Part shown: positions 14,558 to 22,099 of the stretch, piece after piece
How the letters are laid out: each line of letters begins with the position of its first letter
How positions within the stretch are numbered: position 1 is the first letter of the stretch
NCBI GenBank assembly: GCA_900757505.1
Contig: CAAEOE010000034.1
Location: 1 to 31,126, forward strand
Length of the DNA stretch: 31,126 nucleotides
Origin: an uncultured Collinsella sp.
GTDB taxonomy: Bacteria; Actinomycetota; Coriobacteriia; Coriobacteriales; Coriobacteriaceae
Direction: 5' to 3'
The notes under the pieces: generated by a model
What the model was told of the DNA's origin: nothing
Databases searched by the model: none
Seen by the model: the letters and a program-made list of their open reading frames with translations, nothing else
Translations under genes and position numbers: made by a program

Positions 14558-15969
14558 TATCCGATCGCTCCTTCCATCTCGAGCTTGATCAGGTTGTTCA
14601 TCTCGACGGCGTACTCAAGTGGTAGCTCCTTGGAGACCGGGTTGGCAAAGCCGTTGACGATCATGGTGCGAGCCTCTTCCTCCGGGATACCGCGGCTCAT
14701 CAGGTAGAACACCTTGTCGTCGCCGATACGTCCGATGGTGGCCTCGTGGCCGATGTCGACGTTCTTGGCGCGGATGTCCATGGCCGGGATGGTGTCGGAG
14801 CGGCTCTGGTCGTCGAGCATCAGTGACTGGCAGCTCACGGTTGCCTTGGAGCCCTCGGCCTTGGGCGTGGCAACGATAGAGCTGCGGAACGTCTGGATGC
14901 CGCCGCTCTTGGAGATGCCCTTGGTCTCGACGGTTGCCGAGGTCTCGGGCGCGTTGAGCACGACCTTGCAGCCGGTGTCGAGGTTCTGCCCGGCGCCGGC
15001 AAAGGTGATGCCGGTAAAGCTCGAGCGGGCGCGACGGCCGTTGAGCACGCTCATGGGGTAGAGGTAGCCCACGTGGCTGCCGAAGGAGCCGCTGATCCAC
15101 TCGATGTCGCCGTCCTCGTCTACGCGCGCACGCTTGGTGTTGAGGTTGTACATGTTCTTGGACCAGTTCTCGATGGTCGAGTAGCGCAGGTGCGCACGCT
15201 TGCCCACAAAGAGCTCGACGGCGCCGGCGTGGAGGTTGGCTACGTTGTACTTGGGCGCGGAGCAACCCTCGATAAAGTGCAGGTCGGCGTCGTCCTCGAC
15301 GATGATGAGCGTGTGCTCAAACTGGCCGGCGCCCTTGGCGTTAAGACGGAAGTAGCTCTGCAGCGGGAAGTCGAGCTTGGTGCCCTTGGGCACGTAGACA
15401 AACGAGCCGCCCGACCATACGGCGCCGTGCAGGGCCGCAAACTTGTGGTCGGTGGGCGGGATGAGCGTCATAAATTTCTCGTGGATGAGCGGTTCCCACT
15501 GCGGATCGTGCAGGGCTTCCTCAATACCGGAGTAGACGATGCCCATCTTGGACGCCGTGTCCTGCATGTTGTGGTAGACCAGCTCGGAGTCGTACTGCGC
15601 GCCGACGCCCGCCAGGTAGCTGCGCTCGGCCTCGGGGATGCCCAAGCGCTCAAAGGTGTTCTTGATGTCGTCGGGCACCGACTCCCAGTCGTGCTTTTGG
15701 TCGGTGTTGGGCTTGACGTAGGTGACGATGTTGTCCATGTCCAGGCCCTCGATGGAGGGGCCCCACGTCGGGTCGGGAAAACGATTGAAGATCTCGAGGG
15801 ACTTGAGGCGCAGGTCGAGCATCCACTGCGGCTCGTCCTTTTTGGCGCTGATCTCGCGCACGATGTCGGGCGTGATGCCGGCGTCGAGGCGCTCGAATCC
15901 CTCCTCGCCATAGGTGAAGTCGTAGAGGCTGCGGTCGATGTCCGCGACCTCGGTGCGGTTCTTGGTCAT
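14557..15969 (-). CDS. sufB: SufB, Fe-S cluster assembly scaffold
   Basis: A 470-aa protein of the usual SufB length, the main cluster-building subunit of the SufBCD complex. It is strongly conserved: EPQWMLDLRLKSLEIFNRF, the SGIEEALHDPQWEPLI segment, FAALHGAVWSGGSFVYVPKG, FEHTLIIVEDDADLHFIEGCSAP, and near the end DIGHEATIGRIGDDKVFYL and MSRGIPEEEARTMIVNGFA. The Cys in TVSCQSLMLDD aligns by eye with the cysteine (Cys405 in E. coli) thought to receive sulfur. It lies 12 nt after sufC, and its stop overlaps the sufD start by one base. Confidence 0.97.
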   Translation of the reverse strand: MTKNRTEVADIDRSLYDFTYGEEGFERLDAGITPDIVREISAKKDEPQWMLDLRLKSLEIFNRFPDPTWGPSIEGLDMDNIVTYVKPNTDQKHDWESVPDDIKNTFERLGIPEAERSYLAGVGAQYDSELVYHNMQDTASKMGIVYSGIEEALHDPQWEPLIHEKFMTLIPPTDHKFAALHGAVWSGGSFVYVPKGTKLDFPLQSYFRLNAKGAGQFEHTLIIVEDDADLHFIEGCSAPKYNVANLHAGAVELFVGKRAHLRYSTIENWSKNMYNLNTKRARVDEDGDIEWISGSFGSHVGYLYPMSVLNGRRARSSFTGITFAGAGQNLDTGCKVVLNAPETSATVETKGISKSGGIQTFRSSIVATPKAEGSKATVSCQSLMLDDQSRSDTIPAMDIRAKNVDIGHEATIGRIGDDKVFYLMSRGIPEEEARTMIVNGFANPVSKELPLEYAVEMNNLIKLEMEGAIG

Positions 15970-15981
15970 TGCGTCGCCCCT

Positions 15982-16782
15982 TTACGCCTGCTGCTCGGCA
16001 GCGGCGGCCTCGGCCTGGGCGCGCTGCTCGGCGGCCTCGCGCTCGAAGGTCTCAAAGCCGTTCTTGTCGATCCAGGGGATCAGCGAGGCGTCGTCCTCGC
16101 GCACGATGTGGCCCTTGACCATAACGTGGACGCGGTCGACATCCAGGTGCTCCAAGATGCGCGTGTTGTGCGTGATGATGAGCATGGAACCGTCGCAGCT
16201 CCTGCGGTAGGCGTCCATGCCGTGGCTGACGGTGGAAAGGGCGTCGACGTCCAGGCCGGAGTCGGTCTCGTCCAGGATAGCGAGCTTGGGCTGCAGCAGC
16301 AGAAGTTGGAGCATTTCGACCTTCTTCTTCTCGCCGCCCGAGAAGCCCACGCCCAGCTCGCGGTTGAGGTAGGCGGTATCCATGTTGAGCTCGGCCGCGA
16401 GCTCCTTGACGCGGCGGCGGAACTCCTTACCCTTCATCTCCAGGCCGGGGCGGCCGGCGATGCTGGCGCGCAAAAAGCTCGACAGCGGCACGCCGGGGAT
16501 CTCGACCGGTGCCTGGAAGCTCAGGAACAGGCCGGCGCGCGAGCGCTTGTCGGTGGTGAGCTTGGTGATGTCCTGGCCGTCAAAGACGATACGGCCGTCG
16601 TTGACCGTGTAGACGGGGTCGCCCATGACCAGGTGGCCGAGGGTGGACTTGCCGGCGCCGTTGGGTCCCATCAGCACGTGGGTCTCGCCGGCGGCGACGT
16701 TGAGGTTGACGTTGTGGAGGATGGTCTTTTCGTCCACGGAGGCGGTCAGACCTTCGATGGAAAGCAGCGGATTTGCGCTCAT
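15982..16782 (-). CDS. sufC: SufC, ATPase of the SUF complex
   Basis: A 266-aa soluble ABC-type ATPase that drives conformational change in SufBD. It has Walker A GPNGAGKS (39-46), the signature FSGGEKKKVEM, Walker B LAILDETDSGLDVDAL, and the switch His in IITHNTRILEHL. The Asp-Glu-Thr-Asp Walker B form and the KKK signature are diagnostic for SufC against transport ATPases. I start at ATG 16782 because GAGAGGGACAGC precedes it; an ATG ten codons upstream lacks an SD. The C-terminal tail (EREAAEQRAQAEAAAAEQQA) is a charged, Ala-rich extension beyond the usual 250 aa. First gene of sufCBDSU. Confidence 0.96.
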   Translation of the reverse strand: MSANPLLSIEGLTASVDEKTILHNVNLNVAAGETHVLMGPNGAGKSTLGHLVMGDPVYTVNDGRIVFDGQDITKLTTDKRSRAGLFLSFQAPVEIPGVPLSSFLRASIAGRPGLEMKGKEFRRRVKELAAELNMDTAYLNRELGVGFSGGEKKKVEMLQLLLLQPKLAILDETDSGLDVDALSTVSHGMDAYRRSCDGSMLIITHNTRILEHLDVDRVHVMVKGHIVREDDASLIPWIDKNGFETFEREAAEQRAQAEAAAAEQQA

Positions 16783-16801
16783 GCTGTCCCTCTCTGTATA
16801 T

Positions 16802-16821
16802 GGTGTACTCATAGGTGTACT
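16802..16821 (-). repeat. Direct repeat in the suf leader
   Basis: AGTACACC occurs twice on the minus strand with a 12-bp period (16821-16814 and 16809-16802), between the suggested promoter and the sufC SD. It may be a small regulatory site; two 8-mers alone are weak evidence. Confidence 0.35.
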
Positions 16822-16846
16822 AAACCCTAGGAATCTTCTCGGAATA

Positions 16847-16874
16847 AAGTTACTATGGGTTCGGCGTTAGTCAA
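16847..16874 (-). promoter_or_regulatory. Candidate suf promoter
   Basis: On the minus strand TTGACT (16874-16869) and TAACTT (16852-16847) are 16 bp apart, giving a start near 16840. The -10 is poor. The operators lie about 55-125 bp upstream of the -35 centre, a position compatible with activation. A promoter between or inside the operators is an alternative. Confidence 0.4.
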
Positions 16875-16911
16875 GGGAAAACCCGACTAATCCACTCGAC
16901 TTTTCAAATTC

Positions 16912-16942
16912 TGGGACAAAATAACCTGTTGTGTTTGTCCCA
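16912..16942. promoter_or_regulatory. Operator 1 of the suf/rrf2 divergent region
   Basis: A 31-bp inverted repeat: arms TGGGACAAA and TTTGTCCCA (9 bp, perfect) flank a 13-bp centre containing AACCTGTT. It lies in the shared intergenic region between sufC and the Rrf2 regulator gene. The same element recurs 44 bp downstream. Confidence 0.8.
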
Positions 16943-16955
16943 TTTACTTAAGATT

Positions 16956-16986
16956 TGGGACAAACAAACCTGGTTATGTTGTCCCA
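16956..16986. promoter_or_regulatory. Operator 2 of the suf/rrf2 divergent region
   Basis: A 31-bp inverted repeat: TGGGACAA and TTGTCCCA arms with the inner palindrome AACCTGGTT. The start-to-start distance to operator 1 is 44 bp, close to four helical turns. It ends 20 bp before the rrf2 ATG, so binding here would block rrf2 expression (inferred autoregulation). Confidence 0.8.
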
Positions 16987-17006
16987 GATGCGATGGGAGG
17001 GTAGGT

Positions 17007-17438
17007 ATGCTCATTTCTTCCAAGGGCCGCTATGCCCTCCGGCTGATGATCTATATCGCGGCGCTGGGCGACGCCGAGGGCAAGATTGCCCTGCGCGAGG
17101 TTGCCGACCGCGAGCATATCTCACAAAAGTATCTGGAGCAGCTGGTTCGTCCGCTTATGAAGGCGGGCCTGCTTAAGAGCGTGCGCGGCAAGGGCGGCGG
17201 CTACATGATGGCCAAGGACCCGGCCGAGGTGCGTGCCGGCGACATCCTGCGCGCCGTCGAGGGCAGCACGGCTCCAGTGGCGTGCGATGGCATCGACAAC
17301 AGCTGCACTCGCAGCGATCTTTGCTCGACCGTCAAGTTCTGGCGCGGCCTGGACGACGTGATCGAAAAGTACGTCGACGGCGTGACGTTGGCCGACCTGG
17401 CCGCCGTCCCCGAAATCAACTTTGACATTAAGCTGTAG
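17007..17438 (+). CDS. Rrf2/IscR-family transcriptional regulator of the suf operon
   Basis: A 143-aa winged-helix regulator. Start ATG 17007 follows GGGAGG; an earlier in-frame start would run through operator 2. The N-terminus MLISSKGRYALRLMIYIA and the wing region KSVRGKGGGYMMAKDP are classic Rrf2. ISQKYLEQLVRPLMKAGLL is the recognition helix. Cys93, Cys100 and Cys106 (CDGIDNSC then TRSDLC) match the cysteine cluster that binds an Fe-S centre in IscR, with spacing x6/x5 rather than x5/x5. It is divergent from sufCBDSU, with two palindromic elements between, so it most probably senses Fe-S status and controls suf and itself. The stop is 8 nt before mntA. Confidence 0.93.
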   Translation: MLISSKGRYALRLMIYIAALGDAEGKIALREVADREHISQKYLEQLVRPLMKAGLLKSVRGKGGGYMMAKDPAEVRAGDILRAVEGSTAPVACDGIDNSCTRSDLCSTVKFWRGLDDVIEKYVDGVTLADLAAVPEINFDIKL

Positions 17439-17446
17439 GGCTGCAA

Positions 17447-17734
17447 ATGGCATCTCTCGACAAGGTGTATAAGCAAATTGAAGTTTTTGCTCGGGAGTGT
17501 GACGCCGAGAAGGTTGTGCTGTTTGGCTCCCGCGCTCGAGGTGACAACTTGCCTAAGAGCGATATTGACATCGCAGTAGCAGGTTGCCGGGATTTCGGCC
17601 GGTTGTCATATTTGATCGAGGAGCGTCTTGATACTCTTTTAGATGTAGATGTCGTCAATCTCGATGAGCCCTTATCGCAGCAATTGCTCGATGAAATTGC
17701 CAGGGATGGTGTGATTCTGTATGAAAAAATATGA
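17447..17734 (+). CDS. mntA: MntA-type nucleotidyltransferase antitoxin
   Basis: A 95-aa minimal nucleotidyltransferase with the family motif G-S-x10-D-x-D in full: Gly27-Ser28 in LFGSRARGDNL, Asp39 and Asp41 in KSDIDIAV, and a third acidic residue in LDVDVVNLDE. In characterised type VII systems MntA transfers AMP to a tyrosine of the HEPN toxin and so silences it. It starts 8 nt after the rrf2 stop with a weak SD (TAGGG), implying expression from the rrf2 promoter. It overlaps hepT by 14 nt. The order antitoxin then toxin is HI0073/HI0074-like. Codon use is less GC-biased than the suf genes, suggesting acquisition. Confidence 0.9.
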   Translation: MASLDKVYKQIEVFARECDAEKVVLFGSRARGDNLPKSDIDIAVAGCRDFGRLSYLIEERLDTLLDVDVVNLDEPLSQQLLDEIARDGVILYEKI

Positions 17735-18140
17735 GAACTTTGCCAGCGCCTTGGCGAATCTTGAGGATGCGCCCAATCAGGATCTCAACAATGATTTTGT
17801 TCAGAGTGGATTGATTAATAAGTTCAATCTTCAATTTGAACTGAGCTGGAAGCTCCTTAAGCGTCTGCTCGAGTATGAAGGCGCCACGCTTGCCGCGTCG
17901 GGGTCTCCTCGTGCCATCTTGAAGGAGTCGTACCGATTCTACGACTTTATTGATGAGGCGGCCTGGCTAGATATGCTCAGAGACCGCAATACGAACGTCC
18001 ATATCTACGACAACAAGCTCGCTCAAGACTTGATTCAGCGCATCTTGAACGTCTATATCCCCGCTTTCTGTCAGTTGAGGGACGGGCTGATGGAGCGATA
18101 CGGCGAGCTTCTGATGGCGCCCGACGACCAGTTTGTTTAA
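17721..18140 (+). CDS. hepT: HepT-type HEPN ribonuclease toxin (HI0074 family)
   Basis: A 139-aa all-helical HEPN protein. It has LINKFNLQFELSWKLLKRLLEYEG (split: the NKF..QFELSWKLLK block typical of HI0074-like proteins) and, at the active site, Arg89-NTNV-His94-I-Tyr96. This is the R-x4-H-x-Y motif in which Arg and His form the RNase site and Tyr is the AMP acceptor in studied HepT proteins. All catalytic residues are present, so the toxin looks active. Translation is coupled to mntA through a 14-nt overlap. There is no terminator immediately after; the next 128 nt lead to the surface-protein gene. Confidence 0.9.
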   Translation: MKKYENFASALANLEDAPNQDLNNDFVQSGLINKFNLQFELSWKLLKRLLEYEGATLAASGSPRAILKESYRFYDFIDEAAWLDMLRDRNTNVHIYDNKLAQDLIQRILNVYIPAFCQLRDGLMERYGELLMAPDDQFV

Positions 18141-18182
18141 TTCCTTAAGATTTCGCGGAGGGTTGTTGCCGTTTACCGAGGG

Positions 18183-18198
18183 GTTGTTGTGCAACAAC
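18183..18198. other. Short perfect palindrome upstream of the surface protein gene
   Basis: GTTGTTG-TG-CAACAAC forms a 7-bp stem 43 nt after hepT. A shortened form (GTTGTGCAAC) recurs right after the next terminator, near 20151-20160. It could be an operator or weak terminator; no T-run follows. Confidence 0.35.
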
Positions 18199-18268
18199 GG
18201 GCGAGCTGCAATACTTACTTCTATCTTTGCAAACTGCACTTTAACTATACCAATGCAGGGAGGATCTT

Positions 18269-20083
18269 ATGCAGCCCAAGCATTCCGCGATTGTCGCGGG
18301 CCTGACGCTGGCGCTTTCGTTTGGCGCCATTTCCGCGCCGGCACCCGCTGCTGCCGAGGAGCCCACGCCGGGCGTTGCCTCGGATGCCACCGATATCGAT
18401 AAGGGTCTCTACACCCAGCAGTCCTTCTCGGGCGTACTGAGGTCGGTCCAGGGCGTTTCGTTTGCCAACGTGACTCCCGAGATGAAGTACTTTACCAAGT
18501 ACGAGAGCCATGGCAACTACAACCAGGGCTTTTCGTACGGTGACGGCTATAACGCGCTGGGTTATTACCAGTTCGACCGTCGTTGGTCGCTCATTCCGTT
18601 TATGAAGCAGGCCTACAACTACAACCCCGAAAAATACAGCATGCTCAAGGATGCGATTGATCGCGGCAGCGAGATTTCCAACACGAGTAATGTCATGTAC
18701 GAGAACGGCCAGCTCACCGAGCTGGGCCATATCGCGCAGGATGCCTTCCAAGGTGCGTACAACACCGATCCTGTTGAGTTCTCAGCACTTCAAGATGCGT
18801 ATGCGTACAACTCGTACTATGCGGTGACCGAGGCGTGGCTCAAGAGCGGCCTGGGTATTGATATTTCGGGCCGCGCCGATTGCGTCAAGGGCATGGTGTG
18901 GAGCATTACCAACATGTGCGGCACCGGTGGCTGCAGGGACTTTTTCCGCTGGGCGAATCTTTCCAATGATATGTCCGACCGCGAGTTTGTGACGGCGCTC
19001 TCCAACAGCGTGGTCAATAACGTGGCGACCAAGTATTCGAGCCAGCCCCAGTATCATGAGGGCTGGAAGAATCGTTATAAGAATGAGCTGAAGGACTGCT
19101 TGGCTTATATCGCCGAGGACGAGGCAGCCGCTGCGACGCCCGTGCAGCCCGAGCCCACACCGGCGCCCTCGCCGACACCTGATTCGAATGACGACTCGAG
19201 TGACGATCCCAACGATGACAGGATGGATACGCCCTCGACCGATGCTGACGGTAATGGCTCGGCTGGTGGCACTACCAACGACGGCTCTACCTCGAACGGC
19301 TCCAATTCGAACGGCTCTGCTGCGGGCGATTCGTCTTCAAGCTCTGCCGGCAATACGGACAGCGACGCTTCTGGTTCGACCGGAGCTGACACCTCTAACT
19401 CATCTACCGGCTCGAGCGATTCGTCCGTTGACACCGGCTCTAACAACGGCTCCGGCTCTGACGCAACCCCTGATTCCGATGCTTCCAAGGACGACTCGAA
19501 TAAGGCGCCGGACGCTCCCGTTGCTTCGCCGGACAAGAAGCCTTCTTTCTCCGAGCAGCTTGGTTCTACGCTGGGCTCTTCGCTGATGGCTGGCGTCAAT
19601 AATGGTTCGACTCAGAACAAGGACAACTCTGATCAGGCTTCCACGGAAAAGACCGAAGCCGTAAAGGGCGACTCCAAGGATAAGGCTTCCGAGAAGGTTG
19701 AATCCGATAAGGGTTCTAGCTCTGATGAGAAGGACGACAAGTCCGCTCAGAAGAAGGACGAGGACAAGAAGTCTGAATCTGAGGAGAAGGACAAGAACAA
19801 GGACAAGACCGAGGACGGAAAGCAGCAGGGCGAGGACAGCAGTAAGGGCAACACCGACAACCAGAACCAAGAGCAAAATGACTCCAAGACGGTGACCACT
19901 ACAACCACCACTACAACGACTAAGACTTCGGGCGGTAACATGCCCAAGACGGGCGATCTTATCGTTATGGCGAGCCTTGCCAGCGCGAGCTTGGCCACGC
20001 TGGGCGCTACGTCTATCGTAAGCGGTAAGCATAAGCTCGATCAGCAGAAGAAAGCTTCTGGGGAGGACGACTCGAAGGAGTAG
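18269..20083 (+). CDS. Sortase-anchored surface protein with lysozyme-like N-terminal domain
   Basis: A 604-aa protein with SD GGGAGGA. Signal peptide residues 1-29 end in a PAPAAA/EE cleavage region. Residues about 70-280 form one folded domain: FTKYESHGNYN (75-85) and ALGYYQFDRRW (96-106) resemble the E-S-x-G-N...G-x-Y-Q-F motif of transglycosylase/lysozyme folds, with Glu79 a candidate catalytic acid. The later SGLGIDISGRADCVKGMVWS and DFFRWA blocks recall the phage/VgrG-related lysozyme-like domain (from memory). About residues 283-556 are a long disordered Ser/Thr/Asp/Asn then Lys/Glu/Asp linker ending in a Thr run. The sorting signal is MPKTG (558-562), then a hydrophobic segment and KHK tail; Met replaces the usual Leu of LPXTG. 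Probably a wall-anchored peptidoglycan-acting enzyme; no sortase is in the window. Confidence 0.85.
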   Translation: MQPKHSAIVAGLTLALSFGAISAPAPAAAEEPTPGVASDATDIDKGLYTQQSFSGVLRSVQGVSFANVTPEMKYFTKYESHGNYNQGFSYGDGYNALGYYQFDRRWSLIPFMKQAYNYNPEKYSMLKDAIDRGSEISNTSNVMYENGQLTELGHIAQDAFQGAYNTDPVEFSALQDAYAYNSYYAVTEAWLKSGLGIDISGRADCVKGMVWSITNMCGTGGCRDFFRWANLSNDMSDREFVTALSNSVVNNVATKYSSQPQYHEGWKNRYKNELKDCLAYIAEDEAAAATPVQPEPTPAPSPTPDSNDDSSDDPNDDRMDTPSTDADGNGSAGGTTNDGSTSNGSNSNGSAAGDSSSSSAGNTDSDASGSTGADTSNSSTGSSDSSVDTGSNNGSGSDATPDSDASKDDSNKAPDAPVASPDKKPSFSEQLGSTLGSSLMAGVNNGSTQNKDNSDQASTEKTEAVKGDSKDKASEKVESDKGSSSDEKDDKSAQKKDEDKKSESEEKDKNKDKTEDGKQQGEDSSKGNTDNQNQEQNDSKTVTTTTTTTTTKTSGGNMPKTGDLIVMASLASASLATLGATSIVSGKHKLDQQKKASGEDDSKE

Positions 20084-20115
20084 GCTCTCAGTTGCCAGAT
20101 AACTAAATAGTCGGG

Positions 20116-20150
20116 ACGGGGTCCGGTGCGAATGCATCGGGCCCCGTTTT
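20116..20150 (+). terminator. Terminator of the surface protein gene
   Basis: ACGGGGTCCGGTGC (20116-20129) pairs with GCATCGGGCCCCGT (20134-20147) with two wobble positions, GAAT loop, then TTTTG. It lies 33 nt after the stop. Confidence 0.88.
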
Positions 20151-20285
20151 GTTGTGCAACGATTAGTTGTGCCCCCTCACACCTCTTGTTGCTACCGTTG
20201 CCCGATATGTTCGCGCGGCGTCGTCGGTACGCGCGAGGCGGTCATTACAATTGGCATCGTGCAGCGATTTAGGGGGAACGTTTTG

Positions 20286-22082
20286 GTGTCTGAACAGGCA
20301 AATGTTGATTGTGCTGCTGGCTTTGGCGTGCGCTTGATCGGCTGTGCCGACGATGCGGTTTTGCCCATTGGCATGCACGACTATGCGGAGGCCCTTGGTT
20401 GCTGCATGCTGGTTGACAAGACCATGTTTATTGCCGATGTGTTGGACTGCGACGCGTCCGTTGTGGTGTGCTGTCGACCCGAGGGTTTTGGCAAGAGCAT
20501 GAACTTGTCGATGCTCAGGGCTTTTCTGGAGCGTCCGGCGGTCGGTCGCGCCGGTCGGATCTCGTTTGCCGATGCTCAGATTTGGGATGCGGACGGCGGG
20601 CGCTATCGGGATGAGTATACTTGCTATCCGGTGATATCGCTGGACTTTTCTGGCGCTGCGAGGCGTGGCCCCGCTGTTGCCGGCGTCGTGCGCGATGCCC
20701 TTTCGGGCGAGTGCGCTCGCTTGTTGGCTCTCTTGGAGGCTCCGGATTTAGCTCGAGATAAGGTGCGTCACATCGAACGTGTCGCGCGTGGCGTGGCGAG
20801 CGCGGACGAGGTTGACTCGGTGCTCGGTGTGCTCATAGAGCTGCTGGAGATTGCCTGCGATGAGCAGGTTGTATTGCTCGTTGATGGGTACGATGTGGCG
20901 TGGTCTCGCCGTGCGAGCGCGAGGGACGCTTCCGACGCCGATCCGGCAGAACTACTTGACCGTGTGCTGTTTGACGCCATTGCCACTGCGCGCGATTCGT
21001 TGCGGCTGACGTGTCTGATGGGGGAGTGTCCCGGTCCTGCCGAAGTGGCGCTTTCTTCGCACGGCTGCTCGTATTGTCTGACGACGCCGCTGTCGGCGTG
21101 GTGTGACCGATGTTTCGGTTTTTCGGATGCCGAGGTCGAGGCTCTTTTGAATCATGCTGGGCGCGAGGATTACCTGGATGATGCGCGTGAATGGCTCGAG
21201 GGGTATCGGTTTGGCAGGGCCTATTGCTCGAGTCCGGCGCGCGTGACCGGTTTTCTGGACCGAGGCTGCACGGCGCCTGTGCGCGCCGATCTGTATGGGT
21301 ATGCGGATTGCCTGAGTAGGGTAGTTGCCGGGTGGAATCTCGACCGCCTTTCGGTCTTGTTTGATTTGCTCGAGGCCCATGGGTGCGCTGAGGCCCCGCT
21401 TTGTTTGGGCACTGCAGAGCCAGATGTCTCGCCTGACGATGGCATGTGGACAGCGCTGTATCTGTCCGGTTTTCTCACGACGGATATGACTGAGGAGCCA
21501 GAGCATGGCGATCGCCTCCGTGCTTTGCGATTGCCCAATAAAGAGCTTCGCCAGGCCTTGCGTCTAGTGATTGTTGAGTGGTTTGAGTGCGCTGCAGAAG
21601 ACATTCGAGACGTCGATGCGTTTCGCGACGGGCTGTGCCATGGGAACGAGGATACCGTGAGGCGGGCGCTAAGCCGCATCTTGGGAGATGCGGGAATCGG
21701 TGCGACCGACCCAGATACACCGCTGCCATATCACCTACTCTTGCAAGGACTCTGCTTTGGATTGCCGGGCTATGCCAATCCTGCTTCGAGGCGAAAGTGT
21801 GGCGCGGATCGCTGGGACATCCAGGTTTTTCCCACGGGCGCCGTGTTCGACATAGCCGATACGATCGGTATGCTCGATGAACGTCCGCTGATAACGATCA
21901 ACATGATGTGCGACCCTGGCGTCGATGCCCTGGGCCTGGAACTGTTGGCGGTTCAGGCACTGCTCGACATAGAGCGCGACGGCATCGATGATATCCGCGT
22001 GCCGCGCCCCGCCGTCGGGCGCATGCGTTGGGGCTTTGGTTTTGACGGTCAGCGTGTATCCGTGGTGTGCCAACGACTGTAG
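20286..22082 (+). CDS. AAA-ATPase-like / PD-(D/E)XK-like protein with degenerate active sites
   Basis: A 598-aa protein. I start at GTG 20286 (or TTG 20283) because AGGGGG lies just upstream; the longest frame begins in the preceding terminator region. The N-terminus follows the AAA-ATPase_like family: LPIGMHDYAEAL, MLVDKTMFIADVL (41-53), then CRPEGFGKSMNLSML (63-77), where the family usually has TRPRRFGKS. The Walker B region VVLLVDGYDVAW has Gly201 in place of the usual Glu of DEYD. The C-terminal 100 residues align with the family's PD-(D/E)XK nuclease domain (GADRWDIQVF, Asp511), but the E-x-K position reads ITINMMC (536-542). The protein keeps the P-loop lysine but probably lacks both chemistries. 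The function is unknown. It converges with the glycosyltransferase gene at 17 nt, with only a 4-bp GGGC-GAAA-GCCC hairpin between. Confidence 0.82.
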   Translation: MSEQANVDCAAGFGVRLIGCADDAVLPIGMHDYAEALGCCMLVDKTMFIADVLDCDASVVVCCRPEGFGKSMNLSMLRAFLERPAVGRAGRISFADAQIWDADGGRYRDEYTCYPVISLDFSGAARRGPAVAGVVRDALSGECARLLALLEAPDLARDKVRHIERVARGVASADEVDSVLGVLIELLEIACDEQVVLLVDGYDVAWSRRASARDASDADPAELLDRVLFDAIATARDSLRLTCLMGECPGPAEVALSSHGCSYCLTTPLSAWCDRCFGFSDAEVEALLNHAGREDYLDDAREWLEGYRFGRAYCSSPARVTGFLDRGCTAPVRADLYGYADCLSRVVAGWNLDRLSVLFDLLEAHGCAEAPLCLGTAEPDVSPDDGMWTALYLSGFLTTDMTEEPEHGDRLRALRLPNKELRQALRLVIVEWFECAAEDIRDVDAFRDGLCHGNEDTVRRALSRILGDAGIGATDPDTPLPYHLLLQGLCFGLPGYANPASRRKCGADRWDIQVFPTGAVFDIADTIGMLDERPLITINMMCDPGVDALGLELLAVQALLDIERDGIDDIRVPRPAVGRMRWGFGFDGQRVSVVCQRL

Positions 22083-22099
22083 CGGCGGGCGAAAGCCCT

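Noticed and set aside
15073..16830. 585-codon plus-strand frame opposite sufB and sufC
   Set aside because: Antisense shadow of certain suf genes with no independent signals.
19289..19320. TCGAACGGCTC repeats in the surface-protein linker as a phase-variable tract
   Set aside because: Only two imperfect copies; the Ser/Asn/Gly repeats of the linker vary in codon use and do not form a slippage-prone tract.
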